A stretch of 64,000 nt of DNA from Henckelia pumila (GCF_033568475.1 NC_133121.1:3968001-4032000); one strand, 5' to 3'; shown: positions 26,445 to 39,745, numbered from the stretch's first letter. The notes: generated by a model not told the origin, from the sequence alone. A program made the numbers and translations.

Positions 26445-27169
26445 CAGTGGCGGACCTACATGGTCCCGAAAGGGTGTGATCGACCCCCCTGAAATTATAA
26501 ATTTTTTTAGTACTATATACATAATATATCTTTTAAATATAAATTTAATTTTGCGACCGTTCTTTGAAATTTTTTTAAAAAACTTAGTTCTATATATAAT
26601 ATATATTTTAGAATGTTGATTTAATTTTATATTGATTAGAATGATATTTGATGAATAAGATCAGAATAAATTTATTTTAGACTATAATAGTATGTTTTGT
26701 ATTTACTCATATTTGTTTTTTGAAAAATGAAATGCCTTTTATGCTTGAATGTGACATGAGAAATTTGATTCAGTTTATTAAATTTTATCCACCTGAAAAT
26801 GATTTTCCAATCGAATAAAGATCGATTATATCATTTGGGATATTTACTTTTAAAGTTAACATTGTTATTACTTGTTGCAACTGCTACCGTAGAGAGTGTT
26901 TTCAACAATAAAAATAATCAAAATATCACCTCGTAATCGATTGGGAGATGATGTGTTAGATGATGGTTTGATACCATATATTGAGCGTGGTGTTTGATAC
27001 AGTTGATATTAAAATTATTATTCAACATTTTCAAACTATGAAATTTCGGAGTGTATTGTAAAATCATATGAAGTTAATATATGATTTTTATTATACACTT
27101 TGTGATGTAATATTTTTTTTAATTTATTGAATTCGCCCCTCCTGGTTGAAAATCCTGGGTACGCCACTG
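26445..27169 (+). mobile_element. hAT element with decayed transposase C-terminus
   Basis: This 725-bp element has ends CAGTGGCGGACC and (inverted) CAGTGGCGTACC and an exact 8-bp duplication, TACACACA, at 26437-26444 and 27170-27177. About 26865-27060 encodes a broken hAT dimerisation region: LLVATATVESVF, then in a shifted frame KIIKISPRNRLGDD, LDDGLIPYIERGV and, further on, IIIQHFQTMKF. These match the conserved C-terminus of plant hAT transposases (ATATVERVFSAM...RNRMGD...YIE...RFQNMK). The N-terminal and DNA-binding parts are missing, so the copy is internally deleted and inactive. Orientation is + by the relic. Confidence 0.85.
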
Positions 27170-28403
27170 TACACACATATGTGATATGACCAATGTGGAC
27201 ATTAATCTATACTATAACATATCAAATAATGTTATATATACGATGAAAATTACACATGTATTAATCATAGAAAAATTACAAAAAAATTTCAGATGCACTA
27301 ATGAAAAGACATTTTCATTAAAATAATTTTGTGATTTTCAAGATAACATGTACGTAATATATATAACTTTCGTTGTACATATCACATTTTTGTAATATAT
27401 CCCTTCTGTCTAATACATATACACATGTTTTGAAAATTGAAAACTATATAAATGTTGTATTATATATGTACACATATATATATAAAATGTGCTTCAATAA
27501 TTACTACAGAATTTATCCTGTATATGCACATGTATATATACATTACGGAATAAAAGAACAGAAATAGTGTACGAAAAACTAAAATACTATTTGATTGGTG
27601 GACGTGGCCACGTGGACACACGCTGCATGGAAATTTCATGGCGCCTAGTTTTAGTTTTACCAATAATAAGACTATATATACAAAATTAAATAAACATACA
27701 TATTTTCACATGTTTTTTTTTCTGATTTGTATGCTATTAGCGTTTATAATGAAAATTTATTTTTATTTTTATTTTTTCATAGTTTTAATATTTATTTTTT
27801 TTAAATTTCTTGCCTGCTTTTGTAATTTGATTGGGGTAATAATTTTATAAATAATATCCTCTAAAAGCGTCATTAACTATATATATTCAATATGACGGAT
27901 ATAATGTAGTTAGTTAGCGTGATATTTTATGTTGCATGACAAAAAAACTATACATTTTATCTTTATTTTATATGATAAATTAGTATCCATCGATCTATCA
28001 TTTGTTTTTTGTTACAAAAAGAAGAAAATCTATCATTAGTTCTTGTTCATAAAAATAAAAATTATATTGAATCTAAATTTACATATATTCAATGTAATTG
28101 CATAAATTTTATGTAAATGTGTGTATATATATATACATACACAATATTATAATGGACGAGGGTGTTATAGTAACCATTTTTGGTCATTTTAATTGTTGTA
28201 CCAAATTACCCTTACTATTATTTACTAAAGCTAGCATATCACTACTCCACTCTCTCACCTTCTTCCACATCTTCTTTCCTCAAGCACCTCTTTTGTAGTA
28301 GGGAGAATAAACCACGTTAATCTATAATTTCATTCAGTTTTTCAAATCAAATATTTAAAATAAAATAAATGTATATATAGATATATAAATACATAGGATT
28401 TAT

Positions 28404-29019
28404 CAGTGTTCGAAAATTCGGCCTAGGCGGCCGCCTAAGCGCTAGGCGGCCCCTGGCCGCACCGAAAAAGTGATAATCGGCCGCCCTAGGCGTCGGCGGC
28501 AGTAGGCGGCGCCTAATCGGGCTGTGCGTCCTAGGCGGCTAGGCGTTGGGGAAGGGAAGATGCACGTTCAGGTTTTTTTTGGGCTTTTAGGTTTTTTTTT
28601 TTGCTTTTAAGTTTTTTATTGGGCTTTTAATTAAAAGCCCAATAAAAAAATGAAAGCCAATGAGGCCTCAAACTAAAGTTCAACAAGCCAAAATAACTTG
28701 TTGGCTTGCCCTAACCATCTTCATCCTCATTTGAGAGGAATCCAACGAAGCGGCCAGAGTCAAAGAAAATAGAAAAGGTTTCTACCCAGACCAATCTTCA
28801 TCTTCATTTGCTGTACTTCTGATTTTTGAACAAAAAAAAGAAGCTATATACTTGAAATCATTTTTAAATTTGATGTTTTTTTTGTGTTGGAGTTATATAA
28901 TGTGATTTTTTTGTTATACCATGGAATCCGCCTAGCGGCGCCTAGTCCCTGCCCAGGCGGCCTAGGCGCTAGGCGCTGGTTGGGCGCCCGACTAGCGTCT
29001 AGTGAATTTTAGAACCTTG
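28404..29019. mobile_element. Non-autonomous hAT-type element with GC-rich palindromic ends
   Basis: The 616-bp element starts CAGTGTTCGAAAATTC and its other end, inverted, is CAAGGTTCTAAAATTCAC. Both subterminal regions (about 28424-28552 and 28929-29000) are dense in CCTAGGCGG, CGCTAGGCG and GGCGCCTA motifs, in strong contrast to the AT-rich interior. The flanks GGATTTAT (28396-28403) and AGATTTAT (29020-29027) form an 8-bp duplication with one mismatch. It has no coding capacity. Confidence 0.75.
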
Positions 29020-32000
29020 AGATTTATATATTATATCACACACGTAAAACGTGTACTGGATACTAGTATATATATAAAAAACGACCAATTTGAATTCACA
29101 GAATATCCAAAGAACGTACACGTGGCATTAGTGAGGTGAGATATTCGGTAGAAACCTATTGCAGCAAGCAAATCAGTAGTTTAGCTGAGACTGGACCAAT
29201 AATTAATTATAAGATCGTTATTAATTAATTAATTTATTAATCAAACAGGGAGATTATGAAGTGTGACATGACATCTAAATTAAACCTGTTCCTTTTTATA
29301 TTGTTCAGTTCCGACAATCAACTTTGCTTCCAAACCAAAATATATTTCGATATCTAAAAGGAAGTGGTTGCAATAGTTGCAAATTTTAAAATAAAAACTA
29401 ATAGATTTTATGATTATGTTTCGTAAATAAATAAATCATTGAGTTTACCTTTCTATTTCCTAAATTTCTAGATATTATTCAATATAATTTAATAAATATT
29501 CATGTCATCTAATTTTGCTTTCTTTATCGTTTCAGCAAGTAGAAAAAAAGTGTTTTAATAATGTACATTTTCTTAACTAACTTGTGACTTTTGTTAGACT
29601 TTGTGTCCGACGACGTTCTAACATTGATCATTCTCTCGCTTTTGATTTTTGGTACATACTAAAATAAAATATATATATCGTCTGTTGGAATCACTTAATT
29701 AGAAAGAGATTTATATAAGATCAATACCCTAATAATAAGGTAAATCAAATGGATGAAAATTAATCAAACATAAAATGTCGATCTTATAATTAAATTTCAA
29801 ATTAAGAGATTAATTTAATTGAAATGCATAATTATATTATTATTGGGTGGAAATAGTTTTCTGAGTCGACCTTGAAGAGAGGTATACCGAGAATTGGTCA
29901 ATGCCACGTGCCCATGTAATCTAACTTAATGTGTCGGTAAAAACCGTGAAAATACTTGGTAAACCATGGGCTATTAATTAATTATAGATCATCTTTAGTC
30001 ATGGTTAGTCTGACTTACCTCGATTATTGACGTTTGATACCAAAAAAGACGAACTGAAAATGTTATGTTTACACATTGAGTTATATATTAGGTTACACAT
30101 TATATATGAAATTACAAAATTATTTTTCTATTTTATTTGAAAAAACTCTTTGCAAAATATATTAAAGATATTTATGTAATTTCAAATGCAACGTGTAACT
30201 CAACGTGTAACCTTCTATGTACATGTAATATCACCCAAGACGAATTATCCATTTAATAAATAAAAATTTAGGTCTAAATATATTTTAAAATCTTGCTCGA
30301 TGAAACCCGAGCTCGAATATGATATTACTAGCTCTCCCATGCGCCTCAATTTGAACTTGAACTTTAATCCAATTCTTACATGCATAGACTCCATTACTAT
30401 ATAGTATAATTTTTTCAAATCGAATTTCAAAGCCCAAAAAAAATCAAATCGAATCGAGAATACAATGCTTGTGATGAAAGTAAAATACTTAACAAAGACG
30501 ATTTTTTTTTAAAATAAAAAAAATTAACTCTATGTGGTGATCGATCAAGAAGATATATAGTAGAAAGTTTGATGAACCAACTTTTTCTCTAACAATGTCT
30601 GAACACTCACATTATAAGACTTGCAAAAATATTAGAGGACGTCACTTGTATTTATTTTTCTTCTCGCTTCCTCGTTTAAGCAAAGCTTTTTTCGTTAATA
30701 TCGGAGTCACCATACATACATCAATCTTATGTCATATATATATGTATATATTATTGTAGTTTTTTATATTATGAATTTATGATAATATATATAATCTGGT
30801 GCATGCAAATATTCAATATTCCAAGCCGGTGAAGATTGAAAAATATATCGATATTTTCCAATAATTCCCGATTAATTTGTACATATATAATATTAACTTT
30901 GTTAGACGACAGCATGCAGAAATCAATATCTGGAGTCTTAACCGGAAAAGGAGATAACAAAGTGTATGATTTCAAAGTTATTTTAGACGATAATTAAGAA
31001 ACAACGAACGATTACATATATACAAATGCATGCATATATATACAATTTTCAGATTGATTCTGGTAGACACCTTTCAATATTAATGATCCATCACATATTT
31101 CTTAATTTGATCAAAATGGTTTTTGAACATAAAAATATATATGATTGTATTTTATTTTATTACTATATAAATATATATAAAGATTAAATAAATGCCATGC
31201 AAAAAGATGCAATGAATGACGAAAGGGGGCTACCCACATTGCGTGCATGGAATGCATTGATTCAATTGCCCAAAGGGAAGCCAACACCTGTCTAGTCACT
31301 CTCTTTCTTTTCAAATTTTTTGCGACCTGGAGAAGTTCAAATCTCTAAAATACCCTTTTCATTTTGTTGTTCATAAATCAATCTTCATGGCGTCGACTAT
31401 CACTGTTTATGCACGTTCACGCCGTTCCATTTTTTTTTTTGTTCAACCATTATTTTTAATTAAAATTTAAACATTTATGTGTGTGTATATCAGTATATGT
31501 ATGTATGAAAGTCCCCATTTAACCAATTATCTGATAAATTTTTTAGTTCTAGCTCTAAGCTGCTAATATTTTTCTTTATTGTGTCGGAAATAATTTCTTT
31601 GGTTCACTAACTTTTTTTTATTCTGGTTTTAATCCACTAAATTATCAAAATTTTGGTTTTGGATTACAAACTTTGATTTCTTCCGCTTTCATTAATCAGT
31701 CTTATTTTATGTGACACCAGATAATAATGTTGATGTGATATCGAAAATTGCAAAATAAAAGCAATTAAACATTGAAAACTTTATTATTCAAAATAAAAAA
31801 AATGGGACAAATAAGTACTGTTATGCGAGAGAAGGCCGTATGGGTCAATAATGTAATTTCAGAATCTAGAAATAATTTAATGGAATGCAACAATGTCTCA
31901 TTGACATACAGATGAAGACAAAGATATATGGTTATATATAATGGGGAGATACTCTATTTATTTTGGTAGGAGAGAAAGGAGGCAAGCCAAATCACAAGGA

Positions 32001-32038
32001 AACATTTCAGACAAATTACAATAAAAAAAATAAATAAA

Positions 32039-33205
32039 ATGGGCAGGTCTCCTTGTTGTGACGAGACTGGTTTGAAGAAAGGTCCTTGGACTCCTGAAGA
32101 AGACGATAAGCTCATCAATTATATCCAAAAACAAGGCCATGGTAGCTGGAGAGCCCTCCCGAAAAACGCCGGTACGAACCGCGATTTAATTAGTTCATGT
32201 TTATGTCTTGATGATTGTTGATAGATTGTTGATTTTTTTTATTTGTTGTTTGAAGGTTTGAATAGATGTGGAAAGAGTTGCAGGCTTCGTTGGACGAATT
32301 ATTTGAGACCCGATATCAAGAGAGGGAAGTTTAGTCAAGAAGAAGAACAAACCATTCTCAATCTTCATGCCATCCTTGGAAACAAGTACTATAAGAAATT
32401 ATATATATATATATATATAATTCTTATAATTTAATGTTTGATTTCTTGAGTGGTGCATGTAATTGATTTTGTATATGTTTTGGAAAAATTAAGGTGGTCT
32501 GCGATAGCAACACATTTACCAGGGAGAACAGATAACGAAATAAAGAATTTCTGGAACACACATTTGAGGAAGAAGCTGATACAAATGGGGTTCGACCCGA
32601 TGACCCATCGGCCCCGGACCGACATCCTTTCGAGCTTGCCTTCGCTCATAGCCTTGGCTAATCTCAAAGAACTGATAGAAAACCCTACATGGGAAGAGCA
32701 AGCCATGCGGCTCCAAGCCGAAGCCGTGCAGATGGCTCGGCTCAAGCAATACTTGCAACAATGCCTACTTGAGCCGTCACCAATAATCCCGGCTTTTCAG
32801 AACATTAATATTATTCCCAGTACTTCAAGTACTACTGTTCAGGATCTTGAAACCTTCAATATCCTCTCTGCTTTAAGCCAGCTAGAAACGGTGGAGCTGC
32901 CGCCGTCCGTCGCCGCCGGAAGTTTCCACGACTCGATACCCTTCTCCCATTTGCCGGACTTGCAAGGAGAACCGGCAGCCTTGGTTCAGGGTCATGATTA
33001 TGAGGCGGTTCTAAGTAATGATCAGTCTCCGGCATCCACGTGGAATATTCCGGTGAGTCTTTCACCGTCTCCGCCGCCTGAAGCCGTCGTTGCGACGGAG
33101 ACTTCCTTCACCAATACTGGGGATGCTTGCAGCACATCTAGCTATGGAGGGGCTCATATTTGGTCTGAACTACTTGACGACCCACTGTTTCATGATATTG
33201 CTTAA
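32039..33205 (+). CDS. R2R3-MYB transcription factor, probably subgroup 24 (MYB53/92/93-like)
   Basis: Three exons, 32039-32171, 32256-32385 and 32494-33205, join at the two introns usual for R2R3-MYBs (after ...KNA and ...LGN) and give 324 residues. R2 begins at [10 protein letters not shown] (residues 13-22); R3 carries [10 protein letters not shown], with Phe replacing the first Trp as normal for R3, and ends [19 protein letters not shown]. After the DNA-binding domain come [27 protein letters not shown] and [18 protein letters not shown], which I recall as features of the MYB53/92/93 group. In Arabidopsis these regulate suberin and lateral-root development. I see no R3 bHLH-binding signature. 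The C-terminus is Ser/Pro-rich and acidic near the end (SELLDDPLF), consistent with activation. The subgroup assignment is from memory. Confidence 0.92.
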
Positions 33206-33702
33206 TTAGCGCTTAATTACTGTTCAGTGATTTTTAGATGTTAATTAAAATAAGGTTTTACATTAATGTGTTTGGAGTTTTACGTTTTGTTTTTGTTTTT
33301 TGGTGGCTTCATTTTTTTTTTTTTCAAATTTTTTTGAGATCGATCACCCAAAAAACATATATATGACATTGTAAATTATATTTTATACTCCAGGTTTGTA
33401 ATTTCATGATGATATAAAAAAAATTTCCTCCTATTTCTATGTTGATTTGGCGTATTGTTAATTAGATCAAATTTATTTTTTTCTAACATACAGATGTAAA
33501 TAATTACACTTCGGAAAGTTTTTGCTAGCTTGACATAGTTTGAATATACAAAAATTCTTCGTGTAATATTATAAGTGAAAAGACAAGTATATATAATGCA
33601 GATATAATATATTATACTTTTATTAATACATGTACATATATACAATTACTAGTAATTAATAACTTAAAAAATTACGAGTAAATACGAAATTGTTTTTCTG
33701 AC

Positions 33703-33705
<3 letters not shown>

Positions 33706-33742
<37 letters not shown>
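33706..33742. repeat. (AT)n microsatellite
   Basis: A pure AT dinucleotide run of 37 bp, about 0.5 kb downstream of the MYB stop codon. Confidence 0.95.
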
Positions 33743-33746
<4 letters not shown>

Positions 33747-35567
33747 TAAGGTATTATCTTTTTTATACAATATATATATATATAGTTACATTAATTGTTT
33801 GTTAGTATTTATTATTTAATACCAACATATAATAAATAATTTCTATATGATAATATTTTTGGAAATGCATATTTTTCATATTATTTTAAATAAATAAATC
33901 TATCCTTAGTGTTTCATGTATTACAAGAGTGGATTCTAAAGAAATCTATAAAAAGGATATTTTTAATATGTATATTATATAATTAGCAATATATATGTAA
34001 AACTATGGAAAAAAACAACAAAACAGAGCAAAAAACGAAATGACACGAATCTATGAACCAAATTAATAGTAAACCTAAAAATGCCGAAAGTCCCAAATTA
34101 TCTATATTGTTAATCAATATATAAATATCCCTCTAACTTTTATTAGTCTTAATTTTCTCTTTTCAAGCCCTCTGAATTTCTCATCTCTCTAAAAAAATGT
34201 CATATTTATAGTTTCTTTTTATGAACGTATCATTTTTTTTATAGATCATTATATAAATATTTCTCACATATATACAAACATACAACGGATAATTCACTAA
34301 AATAACGAGTGTCTTTCAACCATTAGTAAGATATGAATTTACGACGTATCTAGATTTATTTACGTGTTAAATAAGTTTCTAGGCCTTTTCTTACTTTTCA
34401 ACGTTTACAAGCATATGAATTGTTTAAGATTTACATGGTCTCGGATCAGATATTATGTAAGCAAAATCTTCCCATTAGGAACCAATGTCAATCATGACAC
34501 TAAATAATGGAAGGAGTAATTAAGAGTATTTCTACCTCATTATTTTCAATATTGAACATATTATATTTGGAATTTTATATTATATCTCAAGTCCTTTCCA
34601 ACTATATATCAAAAACTTTATGGATCCACAGCTCAATGAGTAATTTTCTCATGCCAACCACTCCAAAAAATTTTGTCAATATTGTTTATAAAATCATCCA
34701 TCCACCACAACTTTTGATTAATAACATGGGATTTGTGATTTAACATACTTTAAGAAACAATATTGTTTTTGAAAAATTTGTATACATTTTTATTTTCCCT
34801 AGCTAATATTATTTAGCTATTTCTTATTCTATCCTACTTAATTATTTTGAGTTGGTTGACTAATCGATCAATGTCAAATAAAAAGTGACGCATATGGATT
34901 CTCAATCATAGGAGAGGGGCCCAAGTAGTTAGGAACACATAGGTTTAAAAATTAATATATGTCTTTTTAGTAACAACAACATTGAAATTGATAGTTCGAT
35001 ATTGCCCATTTTCTACACGAATACTCCATGTATTACTTAAATATTGCGACAATTGTAAAGTGGATTCAATTGATTAAACATTTGTGGCTGCTGCCATCAA
35101 ATTGACCATTATCGCTCAATTATTTCTTTAATAGCTAGATTCTGATGAGACCGTAATAATTTAATTTACTCTTTTAATTAGATGTGATTAATACGTTTAT
35201 ATCTATTTATCGATTTACGCAAATTAATATATCATAAACATGTAATTAAAATAATTAATTATAAGTAAATTAATCATATTCATTGGACTAGATTAATTGA
35301 TGTTACACTTACGTAGCTTAATGCGCGCATCAAACACGTAAATGTAAAATGATTCGTTACGTAAATACATAATTCCAAATATCAGATGTCACTCATTTAT
35401 AGTTCACCAGATTGTTTGCAAGACGATATATGCCATTCACATGTACGTATACTCTCCAAAGCATGCATGTGCAAAATTATTAGCGAAAATTCATTAATTT
35501 AACACAAGAACTTGATTAATTCACAAAATATAAAATATTTCAAGCCGAAAAAATTCAATGGGTTCCA

Positions 35568-35572
<5 letters not shown>

Positions 35573-35624
<52 letters not shown>
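35573..35624. repeat. (AT)26 microsatellite
   Basis: A 52-bp uninterrupted AT repeat, the longest pure dinucleotide tract I noticed in the window. Confidence 0.95.
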
Positions 35625-35626
<2 letters not shown>

Positions 35627-37368
35627 GAAGAAACAAAATTAAACATTATCAAAGCAACTATTGTGTTATTAAATGAAATTAACCGAACTACCGAATTAAG
35701 TCGATCATTTTTTTTATTTAATTGGTAGTTTACTAGTTTTGGTCACCCCTACGCGTATGTATTATACGTACATGTATATGTACACACATATTGACAAATT
35801 TATCATGTATAAATGCAGAAGTCAATTTTTAGATGGTTCATTGTTGACATTATTGTATCATTTCTTTCTGGAAAAAATGGGAACTTATATATACTTGTTT
35901 TATATAGTAGTGATCGAATTAAGATCCTAAAATTCAAAAGGGCCGGTGCGGTGACCATCCTAGTTTTAATTACTTGTTTGAAATGAACTTTAATTAGCTC
36001 AAAGTCTTACAAGAAACTGAGTTGAAGCTTTCAATTAATTTACTCTATAGTTTTAATTACTCTCTCACACACACACAAATATGTAAGCAAATACATATAT
36101 ATGATTTATTTGGGAATAGTCATTATTTTAGTGAAGACTATACAAAGTAGGTAGGAACAAAGCAGCAAGTTGCAAGGATTTAGTTAACCTTACCCCAATT
36201 AATATATTAGACCCCCCGCTTAACATATATAGCTAGATGATCTCTACTTTAGAGAAGTCGGCATTCATATACCACTTCAATTGTATGTATTTCAGTAGCG
36301 ATTTTTAACAACTTATATAGGTGTTTTTACGAACAATCGATTACGGAAATCGGTTCATCGGTTCAGTACTAACTTCTGTGATATATATAGATTTCAAGTT
36401 ATGATATATAATTCACATTGTGTTGCTAGGCGTTCATAAGAAATGAAATGATCTAAGTTTTTTTTAAAAAAAAAAAAAGTTTGATTCTTGATTTTTAAAA
36501 GTTTAAATTTCCATATATTTTTGGGAAAGTCACAATTTGATTTATTATATAGCTTAAAGGAGTAAATAACATGTTCCCTGTATGAGTCAATGTCAATGAG
36601 CAGTTCATGCCGTGCTAATGCACGCAGTCTCATTCATCGTCTTAAAAAATCAATGAACATATCATTATATAATTTAATTAGTAAGTATTAAAATTTAAAT
36701 TTAAATTAAGCATCATGTACTTAGTAAATTGAAGCAAATAAATGTAACTGTGAACTGATCGAATCAAACATGAAGAATCGACTGGACTTTTTTTTTTTAA
36801 AAAAAAAAAAGCTTATTGCTAGTTAGCTTCTGCAAGAAAGCTTGAAGAAAAAGGACATATATTCCTAAGTGAGTAGGTGGACTCTTTTTTCATTTTCTAC
36901 CAAGAAATTGACTATGGAACCTTTAATTCGTCACTAATTTAAAATTCAAGCATCAGGGTTTCTTGTAATGGCATCGTTGCAGATCCGTTGGTTCTTACAG
37001 GTAACCTAGATTTCTAGGGTTCGTGGAAAAAAATATACAATATATCAAAAGTCAAAACATTTCTTGCCACAATGGTAAACATATAAATATATATCTGTGT
37101 CTGTGTTTGTGTGAAGAACGAATCATAGCTATGGATCGACACAAAATTTATAAGATCAAAATATATATAAAAGGAAAAATATATATATGTGTGTGTGTGT
37201 GTGTGACACACACATATTTAATGAATTAAGAGCAAAATTATATTCATTCAAATTTTATACTTGGAAAAAAAACCTTCATCCAATTCAAAAATTATATAAA
37301 TGTATTTTCCCTAAATAAAATATATAGTCCTTTATTCTCGATCGATAAGAAAGAGTGATGTGTGTGTC

Positions 37369-37833
37369 TAGGGATGCAAACGAACCGAACATGTTTGTGA
37401 GCTCTACGAGCCCGCTCGATAAATATTTGATTCGTATTCGAGCTTATCGAACTCGAGCCGAATTCGAACATGCTCGAACTTTTTTTCGAGCCGATCTCGA
37501 GCCGAAATTACTCTGTTCGATAGTTCGCGAATAGTTCGCGAGCCTTAATATTTAATTAATATAATATAATTATATAATAAATATATATACATTTCGAACT
37601 TTTTCGAACATTTCGAGCTTTTCGAACCATAATATCCGAATAGTTCACGAATAGGTTCGAATATTTCTAACCGAATTCGAACTCGAACTTCATTTTGAGC
37701 CGAATTCGAGACAAAATATTTGAAATTATCGAACTTCGAATCGAGTTCGAACTTGAATATACTCTTATCGAGCCGAATTCAAACCTTAAAATTTTACCAT
37801 TATTTGGCTCGATTCGATTTGTTTGCACCCCTA
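37369..37833. mobile_element. Non-autonomous hAT element with Ac/Ds-like ends
   Basis: The 465-bp element has inverted ends TAGGGATGCAAAC and TAGGGGTGCAAAC (12 of 13 match), close to the TAGGGATGAAA end of maize Ac/Ds. An 8-bp direct repeat, TGTGTGTC, flanks it (37361-37368, 37834-37841), though it lies in TG-rich sequence. The interior is filled with TTCGAAC, TCGAGCC and CGAATTCGAA motifs in both orientations. No transposase sequence is present. Confidence 0.75.
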
Positions 37834-38334
37834 TGTGTGTCTATACATACAGGTGTGTTTTCAATTGGTTATTTAGATGTTTACTGCAATTTCTTGATAT
37901 ATGTTGTTATTTGTTAATTTCTTGCAGCAGAGTCTAGAAGTTTTGAAAAAGAACAGTGAGCTAGGTTAATGATTAAAGAAAGAAGCCAACATGATACGAC
38001 TACATTAGGAGTTAAATATAAGCTAATCTCGGGGTCAGTATTATAAAATACCATACAAAATTCTTATAAATATTTATTTGAGAAACTATTTGAAAAAAAT
38101 TCATGCACCAAATTTATTGTTGAAAAATTACATTTTTCGTTAAAATTTAAATGTTTAGCGGTTGAATGATATATATAAAATTTTTATTTTGTATACATAC
38201 AGTTCGCATACGTACGCGCTAATTAAGATAAAATTTATACTCCTAAGGGTATTAACTTATTATTAATTTATTATTATATTTTTTATTACTACGTACCAAG
38301 GGTTATTTTAGGTATCATGTATTTTGGAAAATTA

Positions 38335-38725
38335 CAACAACAACTATTGAACTATTTGGTTCGAGTGATGAGATAAATAATACATGCATAAGTAATATAA
38401 TGTAATATAAAATAAATAAACAATGATATTTAATATAGTATTTGATTGATAGATTATAGTTTATTTAATTTGATTGATTAAATTCTATATAAAAATGATA
38501 AATTATCATTATGTCCTTTTAAAAATAAATAAAATATGAATAATATTATTTATAAAGGTAATATAGTAATTTACATTGAATGATTTGATTGATGTAAGAT
38601 AAATGATTAATGATTTGATTGTTGTAAAATAAACAATTAATAGATAGATAAATAGTATGACGAGAAGAACGCGAAATTTGATAGAATAAGTTATACATGG
38701 AATAATAATACTCGTACTAAACGAT
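38335..38725. repeat. TIR-like AT-rich repeat
   Basis: CTATTTGGTTCGAGTGATGA near the left and ATACTCGTACTAAACG near the right form weak inverted ends around AT-rich sequence with TGATTTGATTGATGT and TTAATGATTTGATTGTTGT repeats. The boundaries are approximate. Confidence 0.35.
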
Positions 38726-39100
38726 AAGTGTTAAAAGGATATATAGAAAATATAATTTATCAGTAAACCATCACTTTTAATTTTTCTATTTATATTATAT
38801 AATTTCTTTTTATTTTTGTTTTTTTTTAAACATATAAATTTTTATTTGAGTGGGGTTGGTTGGTATCACAAAGTTTGGAGGATCGCAATTCGCATGCAAT
38901 TATTTAATCCATCAATTATAGTGAATGCTCGTCTAAAACAAATATATATAGTACCTATGTTTCTAACTTATAATTTGACCATTATTTTTCTTCGCAAAAA
39001 ACCAATTCTTGTCTTTTTAGAAAATGTTTAAAATTAATCATGTAATATATTTTGCTTAAGTTTATTATTCGATAAAATAAATCAGTTAAAAAAAAAAAAA

Positions 39101-39127
39101 ACACACACACACACACACACACACACA
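39101..39127. repeat. (AC)13 microsatellite after an A-run
   Basis: A run of A (39088-39101) passes into a pure AC repeat. Confidence 0.95.
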
Positions 39128-39225
39128 ACCTAATACATGCATGAAATCAAATTTTTATTGACTGTAAAAAATAAGTTTCTTAATCATGTAACTTATTTAT
39201 TGAACATTGAAGAGAACTACAAAGA

Positions 39226-39247
39226 GGGGGGGGGGGGGAGGGGGGGG
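39226..39247. repeat. G-run with G-quadruplex potential
   Basis: 13 G, one A and 8 G in a row, followed by GAGAGCGAGAGA. This is exceptional in such AT-rich sequence. Confidence 0.85.
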
Positions 39248-39455
39248 AGAGCGAGAGAACATGAGTTTCTTATTTGATAAAATAAAACGAGAAACGAGAG
39301 ATTAGGTTAATATATATATCTCCAAATCGCATCAAAAAAGTCATGAATGTATGTAAGACAAACCTAATACATGCATCAAATCAAAATTTTAAGATTGCGT
39401 CCGATGAAAATATTTGAAATCCATATATTTTGATATAATTTTATTGTTATAACAA

Positions 39456-39655
39456 TGGAAAAATAAATTAAATCTTAAATCATGTAATTACTTATTTATA
39501 CAATTAGTTTAGTTATATATAGTACAATATATGAATATCAAATTATGAGTGAATTACTTGTGGAAAAATAAATTAAATCTTTGTAATTACTTATTTATAC
39601 AATTAGTTTAGTTATATATAGTACAATATATGAATATCAAATTATGAGTGAATTA
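39456..39655. repeat. Recent tandem duplication, unit about 100 bp
   Basis: Copy 1 (39456-39556) and copy 2 (39561-39655) each run from TGGAAAAATAAATTAAATCT to CAAATTATGAGTGAATTA. They are almost identical apart from a 6-bp indel, which suggests recent duplication. Confidence 0.9.
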
Positions 39656-39712
39656 TTTGAAATCCATCATAATAAAAATAAATATTATATAAACATGAAA
39701 ATTAATGACTTA

Positions 39713-39745
<33 letters not shown>

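Larger units (their letters stand above)
24000..32038. other. Gene-free intergenic region between ASN and MYB
   Basis: No gene is supported. It holds a possible SINE fragment (about 24162-24215), a GC-richer MITE-like unit (25341-25505), a TA/TG microsatellite (25847-25906), a short palindromic MITE (25940-26058), a hAT element with transposase relic (26445-27169) and a GC-rich hAT element (28404-29019). At about 31530-31740 there is a fragment resembling the 'TTTTGGTTTTGG...TGACACCAG' repeats of the foldback family. The last 100 bp or so are probably MYB 5' UTR. Confidence 0.5.

Noticed and set aside
36780-36860. Possible microRNA-like hairpin around A/T runs
   Set aside because: The pairing is mainly oligo-A with oligo-T, and no known plant miRNA sequence is present.
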